This document shows, piece after piece, positions 32,697 through 42,342 of a stretch of 64,000 nt of DNA; position 1 is the first letter of the stretch; the number at the start of each line of letters is the position of its first letter. Position numbers and translations under genes: made by a program. The notes under the pieces are model-generated. The model was not told the DNA's origin. It saw nothing but the letters and a program-made list of their open reading frames with translations, and did not search any database. The stretch is from Alphaproteobacteria bacterium (GTDB lineage Bacteria > Pseudomonadota > Alphaproteobacteria > JAVJRE01), in contig JAVJRE010000002.1 in assembly GCA_040218575.1 (NCBI GenBank), positions 372,001 through 436,000 of the forward strand, in the 5' to 3' direction.

Positions 32697-35387
32697 TCAG
32701 GCGAGGCAACCACCTAGCGCCGCCTGTGCGGCGGCGAGGCGGGCAATAGGCACGCGATACGGCGAACAGGACACATAGTCGAGTCCGACCTCATGGCAGA
32801 AAGCGATTGAGGCCGGATCGCCACCATGTTCGCCGCAGATGCCAACCTTGAGGTCAGGCCGGGTCGCGCGGCCGCGTTCCGTTCCCATGCGGATCAGCTC
32901 TCCCACCCCTTCGATATCGAGACTGATGAACGGATCGATTCCGAACACGCCGCGTTTACGATATTCGTCTATGAATCGTCCGGCGTCATCGCGTGAAATC
33001 CCGAAGGTCGTCTGCGTCAGGTCATTGGTGCCGAAGCTGAAGAAAACCGCTGCCTCTGCGATGGACCCGGCTCGCAGCACAGCGCGCGGCAATTCAATCA
33101 TCGTGCCGACTTCATAGGTCAGCTCTTCGCCGGCGTCGGCCACCACCGCCGCCGCTGTGCGATCAATGACTTCCTTTAGAATGTCCATTTCCCGCCGCGT
33201 CGCCACCAGCGGAACCATGATTTCGGGATGAACGCGCTGACCGGTCTCGTGATACAGATCGGCTGCGGCAAACATGATGGCGCGGACCTGCATCTCGTAG
33301 ATTTCGGGGAAGCTGATACCCAACCGACAACCGCGGTGACCCAGCATGGGATTGCTTTCGCTGAGTTCCTGTCGCCTGGCCCGCACCGCCGCCATGTCGA
33401 GGCCCATGGCGCCGGCTACCGCAGCCATATCGTCGTCGGTCTTTGGCAGAAACTCATGCAGAGGTGGGTCCAGCAGCCGGATGGTCACCGGCTGGTTCTC
33501 CATGATTTCGAAAATCTGGCGGAAATCCGCCCGCTGCATGGGCTCGATCTTGGCCAGAGCCCGGCGACGACCAGCCTGATCATGGGCCATGATCATCTCG
33601 CGCACAGCGACAATCCGTTCGGCGTCAAAGAACATATGCTCGGTGCGGCACAGGCCGATTCCTTCCGCCCCGAAGCGGCGCGCCGTCCGGCAGTCGGCCG
33701 GGGTATCCGCATTGGTCCGCACCTTGAGCCGGCGGGACTCATCCGCCCACGCCATCAGCCGATCAAAGTGACCGGACATCTGTGGCTCTATGGTCGCCAC
33801 CTCGCCCACCATGACCTCCCCCGTGACACCGTCTATGGTGATGGTCTCGCCGGCGCGGACCGTGACGCCGCGGCCGCCCATAGTGCCGTTCGCCAGATCC
33901 ACCCAGACTTCACCGGCACCCGACACGCAAGGCCGGCCCATACCGCGAGCGACGACAGCGGCATGGCTGGTCATCCCCCCCCGCGTGGTCAATATGCCCT
34001 TTGCCGCGTGCATCCCGTGAATGTCCTCCGGGCTGGTCTCCACCCGCACAAGGATGACCGACTCACCGGCGGCGGCGCGGCTTTCCGCTTCATCGGCCGT
34101 GAGCACCACAGCGCCCGACGCGGCCCCTGGCGAGGCCGGCAGGCCCCGCGCGATGATTGTCTTTTCCGCTGCAGGATCGAGAGTCGGGTGCAGTAGCTGG
34201 TCAAGTGAGGCCGGGTCCACCCGGCACACAGCCTCCGGCCGCGAAATAATGCCGTCGTCCGCCATTTCCACAGCAATGCGCAACGCAGCGGCTGCCGTCC
34301 GCTTGCCAGAGCGTGTCTGGAGCATCCACAAGCGGTCCTTCTGGACCGTGAACTCAATATCCTGCATATCGCGGTAGTGACGCTCCAGCTTGTCGCGGAC
34401 GTCCACCAGCTGCCTGTAGATATCCGGCATCGCCTCTTCAAGGGACGGTTGATCGCCGCCGCTGGCCTCGCGTTCACGTCGTGTCAGGTTTTGCGGCGTA
34501 CGGATGCCGGCGACCACGTCCTCGCCCTGGGCGTTAACCAGATACTCACCATAAAAGGCATTTTCGCCGGTGCCCGGGTCGCGCGTAAAGGCAACGCCGG
34601 TGGCGCAATCATCGCCCATATTACCAAAAACCATGGCCTGTACTGTCACGGCCGTGCCCCACTCGTCCGAAATACCGTGTAATCGGCGATAGGTCTGCGC
34701 TCGCTGGTTACCCCAGCTCCGGAACACCGCGTTGATCGCCTCGCGCAGTTGATCGCGGGCCGACTGCGGAAACGGTCGGCCTAAAGAGTCCTCGATCAAG
34801 GCCTTATACTGGCCAACCAGCTTCGCCAGGTCTTCTGCGCCAAGATCCGTATCCAGTGATACGCCCCTCTCATCGCGAAGGCGCTCAAGAAGATCTTCAA
34901 AATTGTAGTGCGAAACGCCGAGCACGACGTCGCCATACATCTGTATGAACCGGCGGTAGCTGTCGAAAGCGAATCGCCGGTTGCCGCTATGACGGGCAAG
35001 GTCCTCAACGGTACTGTCGTTCAGCCCGAGATTGAGCACCGTATCCATCATGCCAGGCATGGACACTCTGGCGCCTGAGCGAACTGACACAAGCAGCGGA
35101 TCCCCGGCCTCGCCGAAGCGACTACCAACCTGGGATTCCAGATGTCGCAAGGCTTGCGTGATTTGATCATCCAGTTCGGGCGGCCAGGCGCCGTCGTGCA
35201 CGTCGTGAAAGCGGCAGGCTTCCGTCGTGATGGTAAAACCCGGCGGTACGGGTAATCCGAGATTGGCCATTTCCGCCAGATTGGCGCCCTTGCCTCCCAG
35301 AAGATCGGCCATGGCAGCCTGGCCATCGGCGCCATCGGGACCAAATCCATAGACCCACCGGCGCCCTGATTGTCGAGAGTCTGTCAC
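32697..35387 (-). CDS. ppdK: Pyruvate, phosphate dikinase
   Basis: An 896-residue PPDK that interconverts pyruvate/ATP/Pi and phosphoenolpyruvate/AMP/PPi. The nucleotide-binding domain starts with LLGGKGANLAEMANLGLPVP. The phosphohistidine loop is LTTRGGMTSHAAVVARGMG, and the C-terminal PEP/pyruvate barrel shows FSFGTNDLTQTTFGISRDD and CGEHGGDPASI. GTG start with AGGGG before it. It lies downstream of glyQ-glyS, the common alphaproteobacterial order. Confidence 0.97.
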   Translation of the reverse strand: MTDSRQSGRRWVYGFGPDGADGQAAMADLLGGKGANLAEMANLGLPVPPGFTITTEACRFHDVHDGAWPPELDDQITQALRHLESQVGSRFGEAGDPLLVSVRSGARVSMPGMMDTVLNLGLNDSTVEDLARHSGNRRFAFDSYRRFIQMYGDVVLGVSHYNFEDLLERLRDERGVSLDTDLGAEDLAKLVGQYKALIEDSLGRPFPQSARDQLREAINAVFRSWGNQRAQTYRRLHGISDEWGTAVTVQAMVFGNMGDDCATGVAFTRDPGTGENAFYGEYLVNAQGEDVVAGIRTPQNLTRREREASGGDQPSLEEAMPDIYRQLVDVRDKLERHYRDMQDIEFTVQKDRLWMLQTRSGKRTAAAALRIAVEMADDGIISRPEAVCRVDPASLDQLLHPTLDPAAEKTIIARGLPASPGAASGAVVLTADEAESRAAAGESVILVRVETSPEDIHGMHAAKGILTTRGGMTSHAAVVARGMGRPCVSGAGEVWVDLANGTMGGRGVTVRAGETITIDGVTGEVMVGEVATIEPQMSGHFDRLMAWADESRRLKVRTNADTPADCRTARRFGAEGIGLCRTEHMFFDAERIVAVREMIMAHDQAGRRRALAKIEPMQRADFRQIFEIMENQPVTIRLLDPPLHEFLPKTDDDMAAVAGAMGLDMAAVRARRQELSESNPMLGHRGCRLGISFPEIYEMQVRAIMFAAADLYHETGQRVHPEIMVPLVATRREMDILKEVIDRTAAAVVADAGEELTYEVGTMIELPRAVLRAGSIAEAAVFFSFGTNDLTQTTFGISRDDAGRFIDEYRKRGVFGIDPFISLDIEGVGELIRMGTERGRATRPDLKVGICGEHGGDPASIAFCHEVGLDYVSCSPYRVPIARLAAAQAALGGCLA

Positions 35388-35429
35388 CGCCCCTGGATCC
35401 TTCCTGATGCCCTTGACGTATTTAGGCCC

Positions 35430-35446
35430 AATACCTTTGGGGTATT
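35430..35446 (-). promoter_or_regulatory. Short hairpin between glyS and ppdK
   Basis: AATACC and GGTATT form a perfect 6-bp inverted repeat with a 5-nt loop in the 84-bp gap before ppdK. It could be a weak terminator, an mRNA processing structure or a protein site. No T-run follows on either strand, so it is only noted. Confidence 0.25.
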
Positions 35447-35471
35447 TGAGACTGTCGCAGACAGACCAGTC

Positions 35472-37562
35472 CTACCCCTCGATGCAGGAGAAGTCAGCGA
35501 CTGTCTCCATGCACCGGCACAGCGCCATCAGCAACAGCAAACGATTGTGACGTAAATGCTGGTCATCGCTGTTGACCGTGACATTGTCAAAAAACGCATC
35601 CACCGGCTGCCGCAATGCGGCCAGAGCGGTGAAGTAGCTCTTAAGATCGGCTCCGTCCAGCGCCTTGCCGGAGACCCCGGCAAGCTCGTGCAGGACGGCA
35701 GCCAGCCGGATTTCTTCTTTCTGTGAAAGCAAGGCATCGTCAGGTGTGCCAGTCTCTACCCAGCCTTTGTGCGTCTCAGCGCGCACGATATTAGCGGCAC
35801 GGCGGTAGGCGGTAAGAAGGTTGGCTCCGTCCTCTGTTTCCAGAAAAAGAGCCAACGCGCTGGTCCTGGCAACGAGGCGCACCAGATCATCATCCGGCCG
35901 ACCCAGCCGCTCCGCAAAGGTGGCGGTGACCAAGTCATGGCGAATCCCGCTTTCGCGCAAGTGAACCTTCAGACGCTCTGCAACAAACGGCAGCAGGATA
36001 GCCGTCGGATCAGCGCCGTCGAAACCATCCACGGTCCGTCCATACAGGGCCGCGGCCTGGCCAAAAACAGGGACCAGCGGCAAACGGATTCCGTTCTCCA
36101 GAATCAGCCGGATAACCCCAAGAGCAGCACGACGAAGCGCAAAGGGATCCCGTGACCCGGTTGGTGTTTCGCCGATGGCAAAAAAACCAACCAGCGTATC
36201 AATCTTGTCGGCGAGAGCCACGCACACACTGAGCGGGGCCGACGGGCATGAATCAGACGGCCCGGCGGGCCGGTAGTGATCGCGGATCGCCAGCGCCACC
36301 TCGCTCGCTTCAGAGTCCTGCTCTGCATAATAGCGTCCCATGACGCCCTGCAATTCAGGGAACTCTGCAACCATGCCCGTGCCAAGGTCGGCTTTTGCCA
36401 ACCGTGCCGCCGTACTGGCCAACTCTATGTCGGCGCCGGGAATCACGCGCGCTAGGTCAGCCGCGAGAGCCGCCATCCGGTCGGCTTTCTGTCGCAGATG
36501 ACCCAGCCGGGCGTGAAACACCATGCCCGAGAGGTCCGCCACCCGACTGGCGAGTGAACGACGGCGATCCTGGTCCCAGAAAAACCGTGCGTCGGCCAGA
36601 CGGGCTCGAAGGACGCGCTCGTTGCCAGCGACGATGGCCGTTCCACCATCATCGGCCAGCAAATTGGCCACCAACGCAAACCGCGGCGCCAGGGCGCCAG
36701 TGGAATCTGTCAGCGCAAAGTAGCGCTGATTCTTGCGCATGGTGGTGGTCAGGACTTCCGGGGGCAAGTTGAGGTAGTCACGATCAAATGAGGCCAGCAG
36801 AACCACCGGCCACTCGACGAGGCCCGCCACCTCACGCACCAGAGCATCATCAGCGACAACCGACAGGTCCTGCGATGCGGCAAGACGCTGCGCGTCTTCT
36901 CGAATGGTCTCAGCCCTCTCCGCTGCATCGATCATCACATAGGCAGCGCGCAGACGGTCCCGATACTCGGCAAAATCACGCACACGAAACGGTTCCGGCG
37001 CCAGGAAGCGATGGCCGGCGGTGGCATTGCCGAACGTCAGGACGCCTGGCGAAAGATCCAGACCACCAGGCAATACCTGGCCAGCAAAGAGCGCCAGCAC
37101 ACTGCGGAGCGGTCGCACCCAGCGCAGACGATTGTCGGACCAGCGCATCGATTTCGGCCATGACAGGCTCTCCACGACCTGTTGCACGATGGCGGGCAAC
37201 AGGTCCACCGAGGGCTTGCCGGCTTGTTCGATCACGGCGAACAGAAATGCGCCACGTTCGGTCTCACGGGTCTCGACCTGCTCCCGCTCGAGTCCGTTCG
37301 CCTTGAGAAAGCCGGCAACCGCCTTGTCCGGTGCATCGGCCCGGGGCCCGCGACGCTCTTCTCTGAGGTCAGGCTGACCCTCCGCCACATCCGCGACAAC
37401 GGCCCACAGTCGGCGCGGTGTAACACCACTGAGCACCGGACCATGGGCCAAGCGCGCCGCAGCCAGCCCGGCATCCAGACGCCGTGCCAGATCCGCCGCG
37501 GCCGCTGCCTGATAGCCGGCCGGAATCTCTTCACAAAAGAGCTCCAGTAAGAACTCAGCCAC
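35472..37562 (-). CDS. glyS: Glycine-tRNA ligase beta subunit
   Basis: A 696-residue beta subunit of the alpha2beta2 glycyl-tRNA synthetase. The GTG at 37562 overlaps the glyQ stop by 8 bp and begins [18 protein letters not shown], the expected N-terminus. A characteristic segment is [14 protein letters not shown]; the HD-like middle and the C-terminal anticodon-binding ALPHA-like DALR region follow ([11 protein letters not shown] near the end). It is required for charging tRNA-Gly with GlyQ. Confidence 0.97.
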   Translation of the reverse strand: MAEFLLELFCEEIPAGYQAAAAADLARRLDAGLAAARLAHGPVLSGVTPRRLWAVVADVAEGQPDLREERRGPRADAPDKAVAGFLKANGLEREQVETRETERGAFLFAVIEQAGKPSVDLLPAIVQQVVESLSWPKSMRWSDNRLRWVRPLRSVLALFAGQVLPGGLDLSPGVLTFGNATAGHRFLAPEPFRVRDFAEYRDRLRAAYVMIDAAERAETIREDAQRLAASQDLSVVADDALVREVAGLVEWPVVLLASFDRDYLNLPPEVLTTTMRKNQRYFALTDSTGALAPRFALVANLLADDGGTAIVAGNERVLRARLADARFFWDQDRRRSLASRVADLSGMVFHARLGHLRQKADRMAALAADLARVIPGADIELASTAARLAKADLGTGMVAEFPELQGVMGRYYAEQDSEASEVALAIRDHYRPAGPSDSCPSAPLSVCVALADKIDTLVGFFAIGETPTGSRDPFALRRAALGVIRLILENGIRLPLVPVFGQAAALYGRTVDGFDGADPTAILLPFVAERLKVHLRESGIRHDLVTATFAERLGRPDDDLVRLVARTSALALFLETEDGANLLTAYRRAANIVRAETHKGWVETGTPDDALLSQKEEIRLAAVLHELAGVSGKALDGADLKSYFTALAALRQPVDAFFDNVTVNSDDQHLRHNRLLLLMALCRCMETVADFSCIEG

Positions 37563-38451
37563 GGGCCGTGCCAATTGCAGCCGCCGACGGCTTAGCAGCC
37601 AGCCAGGCCTCACAGCAGCCCCGAGCCAGATCCCGCACACGAGCGATATAGGCCTGACGCTCCATGACGCTGATTACGCCACGCGCATCAAGCAGGTTAA
37701 AGATATGACTGGCGTGGATGCACTGCTCATAGGCCGGCAACGCTAGATTGGCCGCCAGCAGCTCCGCACACGACGCCTCCGCATCGCGGAAGTGTCCGAA
37801 CAAACGATCAGTGTCCACCACGTCAAAGGCATAGGCGGACTGCTCGCGCTCATTGCGCAAAAACACGTCACCATAGGTCATCGGCGGTTCACCGGACGGA
37901 CCGGTAAAGGCAAGATCGTATACGTTCTCGACGCCCTGAACATACATCGCCAGACGTTCGAGACCGTAAGTCAGTTCGGCCGAGACCGGATCACAGTCAA
38001 TGCCGCCAACCTGCTGGAAATAGGTGAACTGGGACACCTCCATCCCGTCGCACCACACTTCCCAGCCAAGACCCCAGGCGCCGATAGTCGGGCTTTCCCA
38101 ATCGTCCTCGACAAAGCGGATGTCATGCCTGGCCGGGTCAATTCCCAAGGCGACCAGACTATCAAGGTAGAGCTGCTGAACATTGTCCGGCGATGGCTTC
38201 AGCATGACCTGGAACTGGTAGTAGTGGTGAAGGCGGTTGGGGTTTTCGCCGTATCGCCCATCGGTGGGACGGCGCACCGGCTGGACATAGGCAACCCGCC
38301 GATGCGACGGCCCCAGCGACCAGAGCGTTGTCGCCGGATGGAAGGTTCCCGCACCGACCTCCATGTCCAGCGGTTGCAGAATGACGCAGCCACGATCTGC
38401 CCAGTAGCGCTGAAGAGTCAGGATCAGGTCCTGAAAGCCGGCGCCGCTCAC
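37555..38451 (-). CDS. glyQ: Glycine-tRNA ligase alpha subunit
   Basis: A 298-residue catalytic subunit. The chosen GTG at 38451 shares a GTGA overlap with the upstream zinc-ribbon gene; a TTG at 38466 would add 5 residues. Conserved segments are [54 protein letters not shown] and [17 protein letters not shown]. It activates glycine and works with GlyS just downstream. Confidence 0.97.
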   Translation of the reverse strand: MSGAGFQDLILTLQRYWADRGCVILQPLDMEVGAGTFHPATTLWSLGPSHRRVAYVQPVRRPTDGRYGENPNRLHHYYQFQVMLKPSPDNVQQLYLDSLVALGIDPARHDIRFVEDDWESPTIGAWGLGWEVWCDGMEVSQFTYFQQVGGIDCDPVSAELTYGLERLAMYVQGVENVYDLAFTGPSGEPPMTYGDVFLRNEREQSAYAFDVVDTDRLFGHFRDAEASCAELLAANLALPAYEQCIHASHIFNLLDARGVISVMERQAYIARVRDLARGCCEAWLAAKPSAAAIGTARG

Positions 38452-38768
38452 GGGGCGAACGGGCAATCGTCACGGCCACACGCGGTGGCGCTGTCGATTG
38501 GCTGATAGGCTCCGCAACGGCTACAGGCCGTGGTCTCCACCGCCCGGATCGAAGGGTCCTCAGCCTTCGCCGCGGTCCCGGCCGACCGCCGGCTTGCCTC
38601 CGGCCCGGCCCCTGGCCCGGCCCCGGGCGTGACCCCGGGCGTGACCCCGGGCGTGACCGTGTCGCGGCGTGTGCCAGACGGTTTCGGCTGGACAATGCGA
38701 AATATCTGCCAGACGCCGATCAGGATGGCGGCCAGGACAATGAGCTTCCAGAAGCTGAATCCGAACAT
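38448..38768 (-). CDS. Membrane-anchored small zinc-ribbon protein
   Basis: A 106-residue protein: one N-terminal membrane helix ([17 protein letters not shown]), a Pro/Gly/Val/Thr linker made of repeats, and a C-terminal zinc ribbon with [11 protein letters not shown] and CGRDDCPF (C-x2-C and C-x4-C). Proteins of this shape are found upstream of glyQ in alphaproteobacteria; the role is not known to me. It is coupled to glyQ by GTGA. Confidence 0.78.
   Translation of the reverse strand: MFGFSFWKLIVLAAILIGVWQIFRIVQPKPSGTRRDTVTPGVTPGVTPGAGPGAGPEASRRSAGTAAKAEDPSIRAVETTACSRCGAYQPIDSATACGRDDCPFAP
38621..38656 (+). repeat. 12-bp tandem repeat, three copies, within the zinc-ribbon gene
   Basis: Three exact head-to-tail copies of CCCCGGGCGTGA. 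Read on the minus strand they encode Val-Thr-Pro-Gly units in the linker, followed by two Ala-Gly-Pro-Gly-like units that look like older copies. Exact copies at DNA level suggest recent slippage and possible length variation between strains. Confidence 0.9.
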
Positions 38769-38812
38769 GGGCAGGTTGTATGGGTCGCCCGAAAAGGGGT
38801 CAAGCCGCCCGC

Positions 38813-39685
38813 CTACAAACCGAAACGAGCCCAGAGCGCCCTGGCCTCCGCCGACTCAATCAGGCCGTCGGCGGCCAGCGCGGCAAGAGACAGCGGCTCC
38901 GGCGCCCCCTGGCCGCGGGCGAAGCCAGGCACGGCCAGGCGAAACTTGCGACCGGCGGTGATCGGTTTTAGCCGGACGCGGTCGCCAAAACGATGACGCA
39001 GCGTCGCACGCAGCTCTCCAACCCCGTCGGCAAGACCCAGATCCACGGCCCGTGTGCCGGTCCAGAACTCACCCGAAAACAGCTCATCTTCGGACGCCTT
39101 CAGGCGACCACGACGACGGTCCACCACCAGGCGCTGAAATCTGGCGTGCATTTCGTCCAGAACCTGATGGAGACGACGGACGTCATCGGGGTTCTGCGGC
39201 AGGAAGGGATCGAGCTGACCCTTCCTGCTGCCAGCGGTATGCAAACGCCGTTCGACCCCATGTCGGGCAATGAAGTCCTGGAATCCAAAGGACGCCGCAA
39301 CGACACCTATGGAGCCGACGATGGAGGTCTCATCAACAAAAATCTCATCACCGGCACACGCCAGCCAATAGCCGCCGGAAGCGGCCACGTCTTCAACGAA
39401 GACCAGGACCGGCAGCTTCTTCTCATCCGCCAGTTGACGGACACGCGCATGGATTTGACTGGCCTGCACCGGCGCCCCACCGGGTGAATTGATCACCAGC
39501 GCCACGGCCCTGGCGCCGCGCTGACCAAACGCACGCTCCAGCAGCGGAGCCACGGACTCCATGGACAGGCTTTGGCGCAGACCGCCGCGTGCCAGCAAAG
39601 TCCCGGTCAAACGCACAACCGGAACCACGGGCGCGCGACGACCGAAGAGCCGTGTGGAGAAACCCCCGGTAGAAAAACGTGTCAT
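38813..39685 (-). CDS. S49 family peptidase (SppA/SohB-like)
   Basis: A 290-residue ClpP-fold serine protease of the signal-peptide-peptidase group. The oxyanion motif VINSPGGAPVQASQI, the nucleophile Ser in VAASGGYWLACAG, GSIGVV, and the likely base Lys in HTAGSRKGQLDPF are all visible. The start at 39685 gives MTRFSTGGF; a longer frame upstream overlaps the methyltransferase gene. No strong N-terminal membrane helix is seen, unlike E. coli SppA. It lies in the conserved ispB-to-ppdK neighbourhood. Confidence 0.92.
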   Translation of the reverse strand: MTRFSTGGFSTRLFGRRAPVVPVVRLTGTLLARGGLRQSLSMESVAPLLERAFGQRGARAVALVINSPGGAPVQASQIHARVRQLADEKKLPVLVFVEDVAASGGYWLACAGDEIFVDETSIVGSIGVVAASFGFQDFIARHGVERRLHTAGSRKGQLDPFLPQNPDDVRRLHQVLDEMHARFQRLVVDRRRGRLKASEDELFSGEFWTGTRAVDLGLADGVGELRATLRHRFGDRVRLKPITAGRKFRLAVPGFARGQGAPEPLSLAALAADGLIESAEARALWARFGL

Positions 39686-39740
39686 GGATGGACCACCTCG
39701 GATAGCCAAATACCCCGCCGGAGCGCGAGACTCTCTCGTT

Positions 39741-40607
39741 TCAGCCGCCGGCTGTCCCGTCGCGGACTGTCCAGTCGAGGGCCGCAGCATGACGAAGAAC
39801 CGCTTCAGCCGCCGGGCTGAAGCGACCGTCCTCATCATGCAACACCATACCGGTCATACGACGGACGCCGGCAACGGCGCCGAGTCTCGCCTGGAAAACC
39901 AACCGCCGCACCTCACCCCCTGATCGTGCCAGCAGCGGAAACAGGCTGATAGCCGAGCGCGGGAACGCGGCGACCAACTCGTCTTCACGCTCCGGCCGGT
40001 GGATGATCGTGACGGTGCCCGCGGGTCGCACCATATCGCGACAGAAGTTCAACCATGTCGCCAGCGACGCATCGCCTTCACGCACCGCCACATCCCGTGA
40101 CAAGAGGCGGGAGGCCGCAGAACCCGGCGGATTGAAGGGCGGATTGGCCATGACATGATCGAACTGTGCGCGGCCCAGGCTTGCCGCCCCATGGCGGATG
40201 TCACCGACGACCACATCAAAGCGGTCCGACCGTCCGTTGAGGCGGGCATTGTCCTGCGCCAGGCTGGCCAGCCGGTCCTGAATCTCAATGCCCGCCACAT
40301 AGCATCCAGGGACTCTGGCCAGCAAGCACAGGGCTGCCGCACCGACCCCCGTGCCGGCATCAAGAACGCGCGCACCGGCCGATGCAGGCACTGCCGCTGC
40401 AAGAAACACCGGGTCTATGGCGACACGATAACCAGTAGCCGGTTGGCGCACGCGCACCCGATGGTTGAGCAACCCGTCAGTCGTCACATCCGGCCCGGAA
40501 TCCGCCCGCATGGACAACGGCACCCTGGCCGAAGCGGGGGCAGCAGCGGCCCACGAGCCCCTGCCGGCACCAACAGGGGGCAGGCCTTCCGGCCGGCGGT
40601 TAACCAT
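39741..40607 (-). CDS. tRNA1(Val) adenine-N6 methyltransferase-like protein
   Basis: A 288-residue Rossmann methyltransferase. The SAM site is VLDAGTGVGAAALCLLARV, the acidic ribose contact is GIEIQ, and the N6-adenine catalytic motif is ANPPFNPPG. This motif set and the neighbours point to the TrmN6/YfiC group that methylates A37 of tRNA1(Val), though other N6 targets are possible. The start at 40607 overlaps the DUF2007 gene by 8 bp; longer frames run through that gene. Confidence 0.86.
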   Translation of the reverse strand: MVNRRPEGLPPVGAGRGSWAAAAPASARVPLSMRADSGPDVTTDGLLNHRVRVRQPATGYRVAIDPVFLAAAVPASAGARVLDAGTGVGAAALCLLARVPGCYVAGIEIQDRLASLAQDNARLNGRSDRFDVVVGDIRHGAASLGRAQFDHVMANPPFNPPGSAASRLLSRDVAVREGDASLATWLNFCRDMVRPAGTVTIIHRPEREDELVAAFPRSAISLFPLLARSGGEVRRLVFQARLGAVAGVRRMTGMVLHDEDGRFSPAAEAVLRHAAALDWTVRDGTAGG

Positions 40608-40848
40608 TATCACCGCCGATGTCCGCAGACCCGACCAGACCGGCGGCACGCTCCGCCTCCCGCACCAATGCGCGGGCCGGAACCAGATCTTCATCCGCCA
40701 CCATAAGCCGCCGCGGAATTGCCTGGGCGCTGCCTTCCAGCACGCTGGCATGGCCATCGAGAACCTGACTGGCCATGCCGCTGTCGGTCAGCAAGGCCTG
40801 CAGCCAGGATAGCCACACCAGATCGTTCGTTCGCAACAGCTCCTGCAT
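40600..40848 (-). CDS. DUF2007 family small protein
   Basis: An 82-residue protein starting MQELLRTNDLVWLSWLQALL (an upstream ATG at 40899 is less likely). The pattern of a short beta-alpha-beta unit with L-L-x-x-x-G-I-x-x-x-V-x-D and a late VADEDLVPARALV matches DUF2007, a putative signal-transducing fold. It overlaps the methyltransferase start and is divergent from ispB. Confidence 0.85.
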   Translation of the reverse strand: MQELLRTNDLVWLSWLQALLTDSGMASQVLDGHASVLEGSAQAIPRRLMVADEDLVPARALVREAERAAGLVGSADIGGDNG

Positions 40849-41017
40849 GACATCTCCGACAGTCAGGGCCTGACAGCCAGTGTCCGACAGGCGGAGCACA
40901 GTCTAGCCGGTTTGCCCGGACAATGCGGGGGTCGCCAGCGCCGCTGCTTGACCGGCCCCTCTGTGTTCCTATGCTGTTGTGGGGTCTGGTGCTGCCTGGT
41001 GCGGCCGTGAGGGGAAG

Positions 41018-42040
41018 ATGGCTGATATTGTCGAACTGGGAGATCGTCGGCGCCCGCCCAGGCGCACGGGCATAGAAGCCCTGCAACGGCTGGTGGTGGA
41101 TGATCTGGCAGCGGTAAACCGGGTCATCGTCGACAATATGGCGAGCTCCGTGCCGCTTATCCCCGAGCTGGCCGGCCACATCGTCGCTGCCGGCGGCAAG
41201 CGGCTGCGGCCCATGCTCACATTGGCCAGTGCCCGGCTGGTCGGATACCAGGGCCAGCGTCATCTGGGACTGGCGGCGGCGGTGGAGTTCATCCATACGG
41301 CCACCCTGCTGCACGATGACGTCGTTGATGAAAGCAACCTCCGGCGCGGTCGCGCCACCGCCAACAGCGTGTGGGGCAACCAGGCAAGTGTTCTGGTGGG
41401 TGATTTTCTGTTCAGCCGGGCCTTTCAACTGATGGTCGCCGATGGCTCCCTGCGCGTGCTGGAAGTGCTGTCCAATGCGGCGGCCACACTGACCGAAGGC
41501 GAAGTTCTGCAGCTATCGACGGTCAACGACACGAGCACCAGCGAAGCGACCTACCTGCAGGTCATCGAATCGAAGACAGCGGTTCTGTTTTCCGCTGCCT
41601 GCCGTATCAGTGCCATCGTCGGCGAGCGACCGTCGGGCGAAGAAGGTGCCCTGGCGACCTATGGCAGCAATCTCGGCATTGCATTTCAGCTGGTGGATGA
41701 CGTGCTTGACTACTCTTCGCGGGACGTGCGCCTTGGCAAATCAGTAGGCGACGACTTCGCCGAAGGCAAAATCACCCTGCCTGTCATACTGGCCTACCAT
41801 CGCGGAGACGGGCCCGAGAGGGATTTCTGGAAACGAACCCTGGAAGACGTAAATCAGCAGCCCGAGGACCTCAGCCGTGCTATCGCCCTGATTGAACGTC
41901 ATAACTGCCTCAATGACTGCCTGGAACGGGCCCGCCACTATGCGGCGGTCGCCTCCGATGCCCTTGGTATTTTCCCCGACAACGACGCCAGGGTGGCTCT
42001 GGCGGATGTGGCGCATTTCTGCGTTGAACGCGCCTATTGA
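41018..42040 (+). CDS. ispB: Polyprenyl diphosphate synthase (octa-/decaprenyl type)
   Basis: A 340-residue trans-prenyltransferase making the ubiquinone side chain. GGKRLRP is the substrate-binding motif, the first aspartate-rich motif is LLHDDVVDES (D100, D101, D104), and the second is QLVDDVLDYS. GAGGGGAAG precedes the ATG at 41018. Product length cannot be read with certainty; alphaproteobacteria commonly make Q10. It is divergent from DUF2007, the standard arrangement. Confidence 0.94.
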   Translation: MADIVELGDRRRPPRRTGIEALQRLVVDDLAAVNRVIVDNMASSVPLIPELAGHIVAAGGKRLRPMLTLASARLVGYQGQRHLGLAAAVEFIHTATLLHDDVVDESNLRRGRATANSVWGNQASVLVGDFLFSRAFQLMVADGSLRVLEVLSNAAATLTEGEVLQLSTVNDTSTSEATYLQVIESKTAVLFSAACRISAIVGERPSGEEGALATYGSNLGIAFQLVDDVLDYSSRDVRLGKSVGDDFAEGKITLPVILAYHRGDGPERDFWKRTLEDVNQQPEDLSRAIALIERHNCLNDCLERARHYAAVASDALGIFPDNDARVALADVAHFCVERAY

Positions 42041-42164
42041 CGGGCGCACGGGACACAAAGGCGCTGCTCGCCTGCCTTGCCGGGCGGCGCGCGATGGGGC
42101 TATAAGCTGCGGTCCCGGACGGCCCGCCGCGCGACGCGGAATGGCGGTCCGATACACGACCGGT

Positions 42165-42241
42165 CGGAGTGTAGCTCAGCCTGGTAGAGCACCGTCTTCG
42201 GGAGGCGGGGGCCGGAGGTTCAAATCCTCTCACTCCGACCA
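42165..42241 (+). tRNA. tRNA-Pro (CGG)
   Basis: A 77-nt cloverleaf. The acceptor CGGAGTG pairs with CACTCCG, followed by A and CCA. The D arm is GCTCAGCCTGGTAGAGC, the anticodon loop TTCGGGA gives CGG, and the T arm is GGAGGTTCAAATCC followed by TCT. A 15-bp direct duplication begins three bases after its 3' end. Confidence 0.96.
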
Positions 42242-42243
42242 GA

Positions 42244-42273
42244 TCCCGCCCGACCCGGTCCCGCCCGACCCGG
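42244..42273. repeat. 15-bp direct duplication after tRNA-Pro
   Basis: Two exact adjacent copies of TCCCGCCCGACCCGG, starting just after the tRNA CCA end. It is not an obvious terminator or attachment site; slippage is the simplest origin. Confidence 0.85.
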
Positions 42274-42342
42274 TCCTGCGATATCAGTGTTGCCCGGCCG
42301 GTCGCGGCATCATACAGAATTGCCAATCATAGGGCGGGGCGC

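Noticed and set aside
32693-32708. TGCCTC/GAGGCA hairpin at the ygfZ-ppdK junction
   Set aside because: Only 6 bp with a 4-nt loop, no T-run, and it overlaps the ppdK stop; too weak to list as a terminator.
42165-42273. tRNA-Pro plus direct repeat as an integration site
   Set aside because: The repeat does not copy the tRNA 3' end and no integrase or mobile gene is present.
41910-42326. Leftward frame with GVRGFEPPAPASRRRCSTR
   Set aside because: False translation of the antisense of tRNA-Pro.
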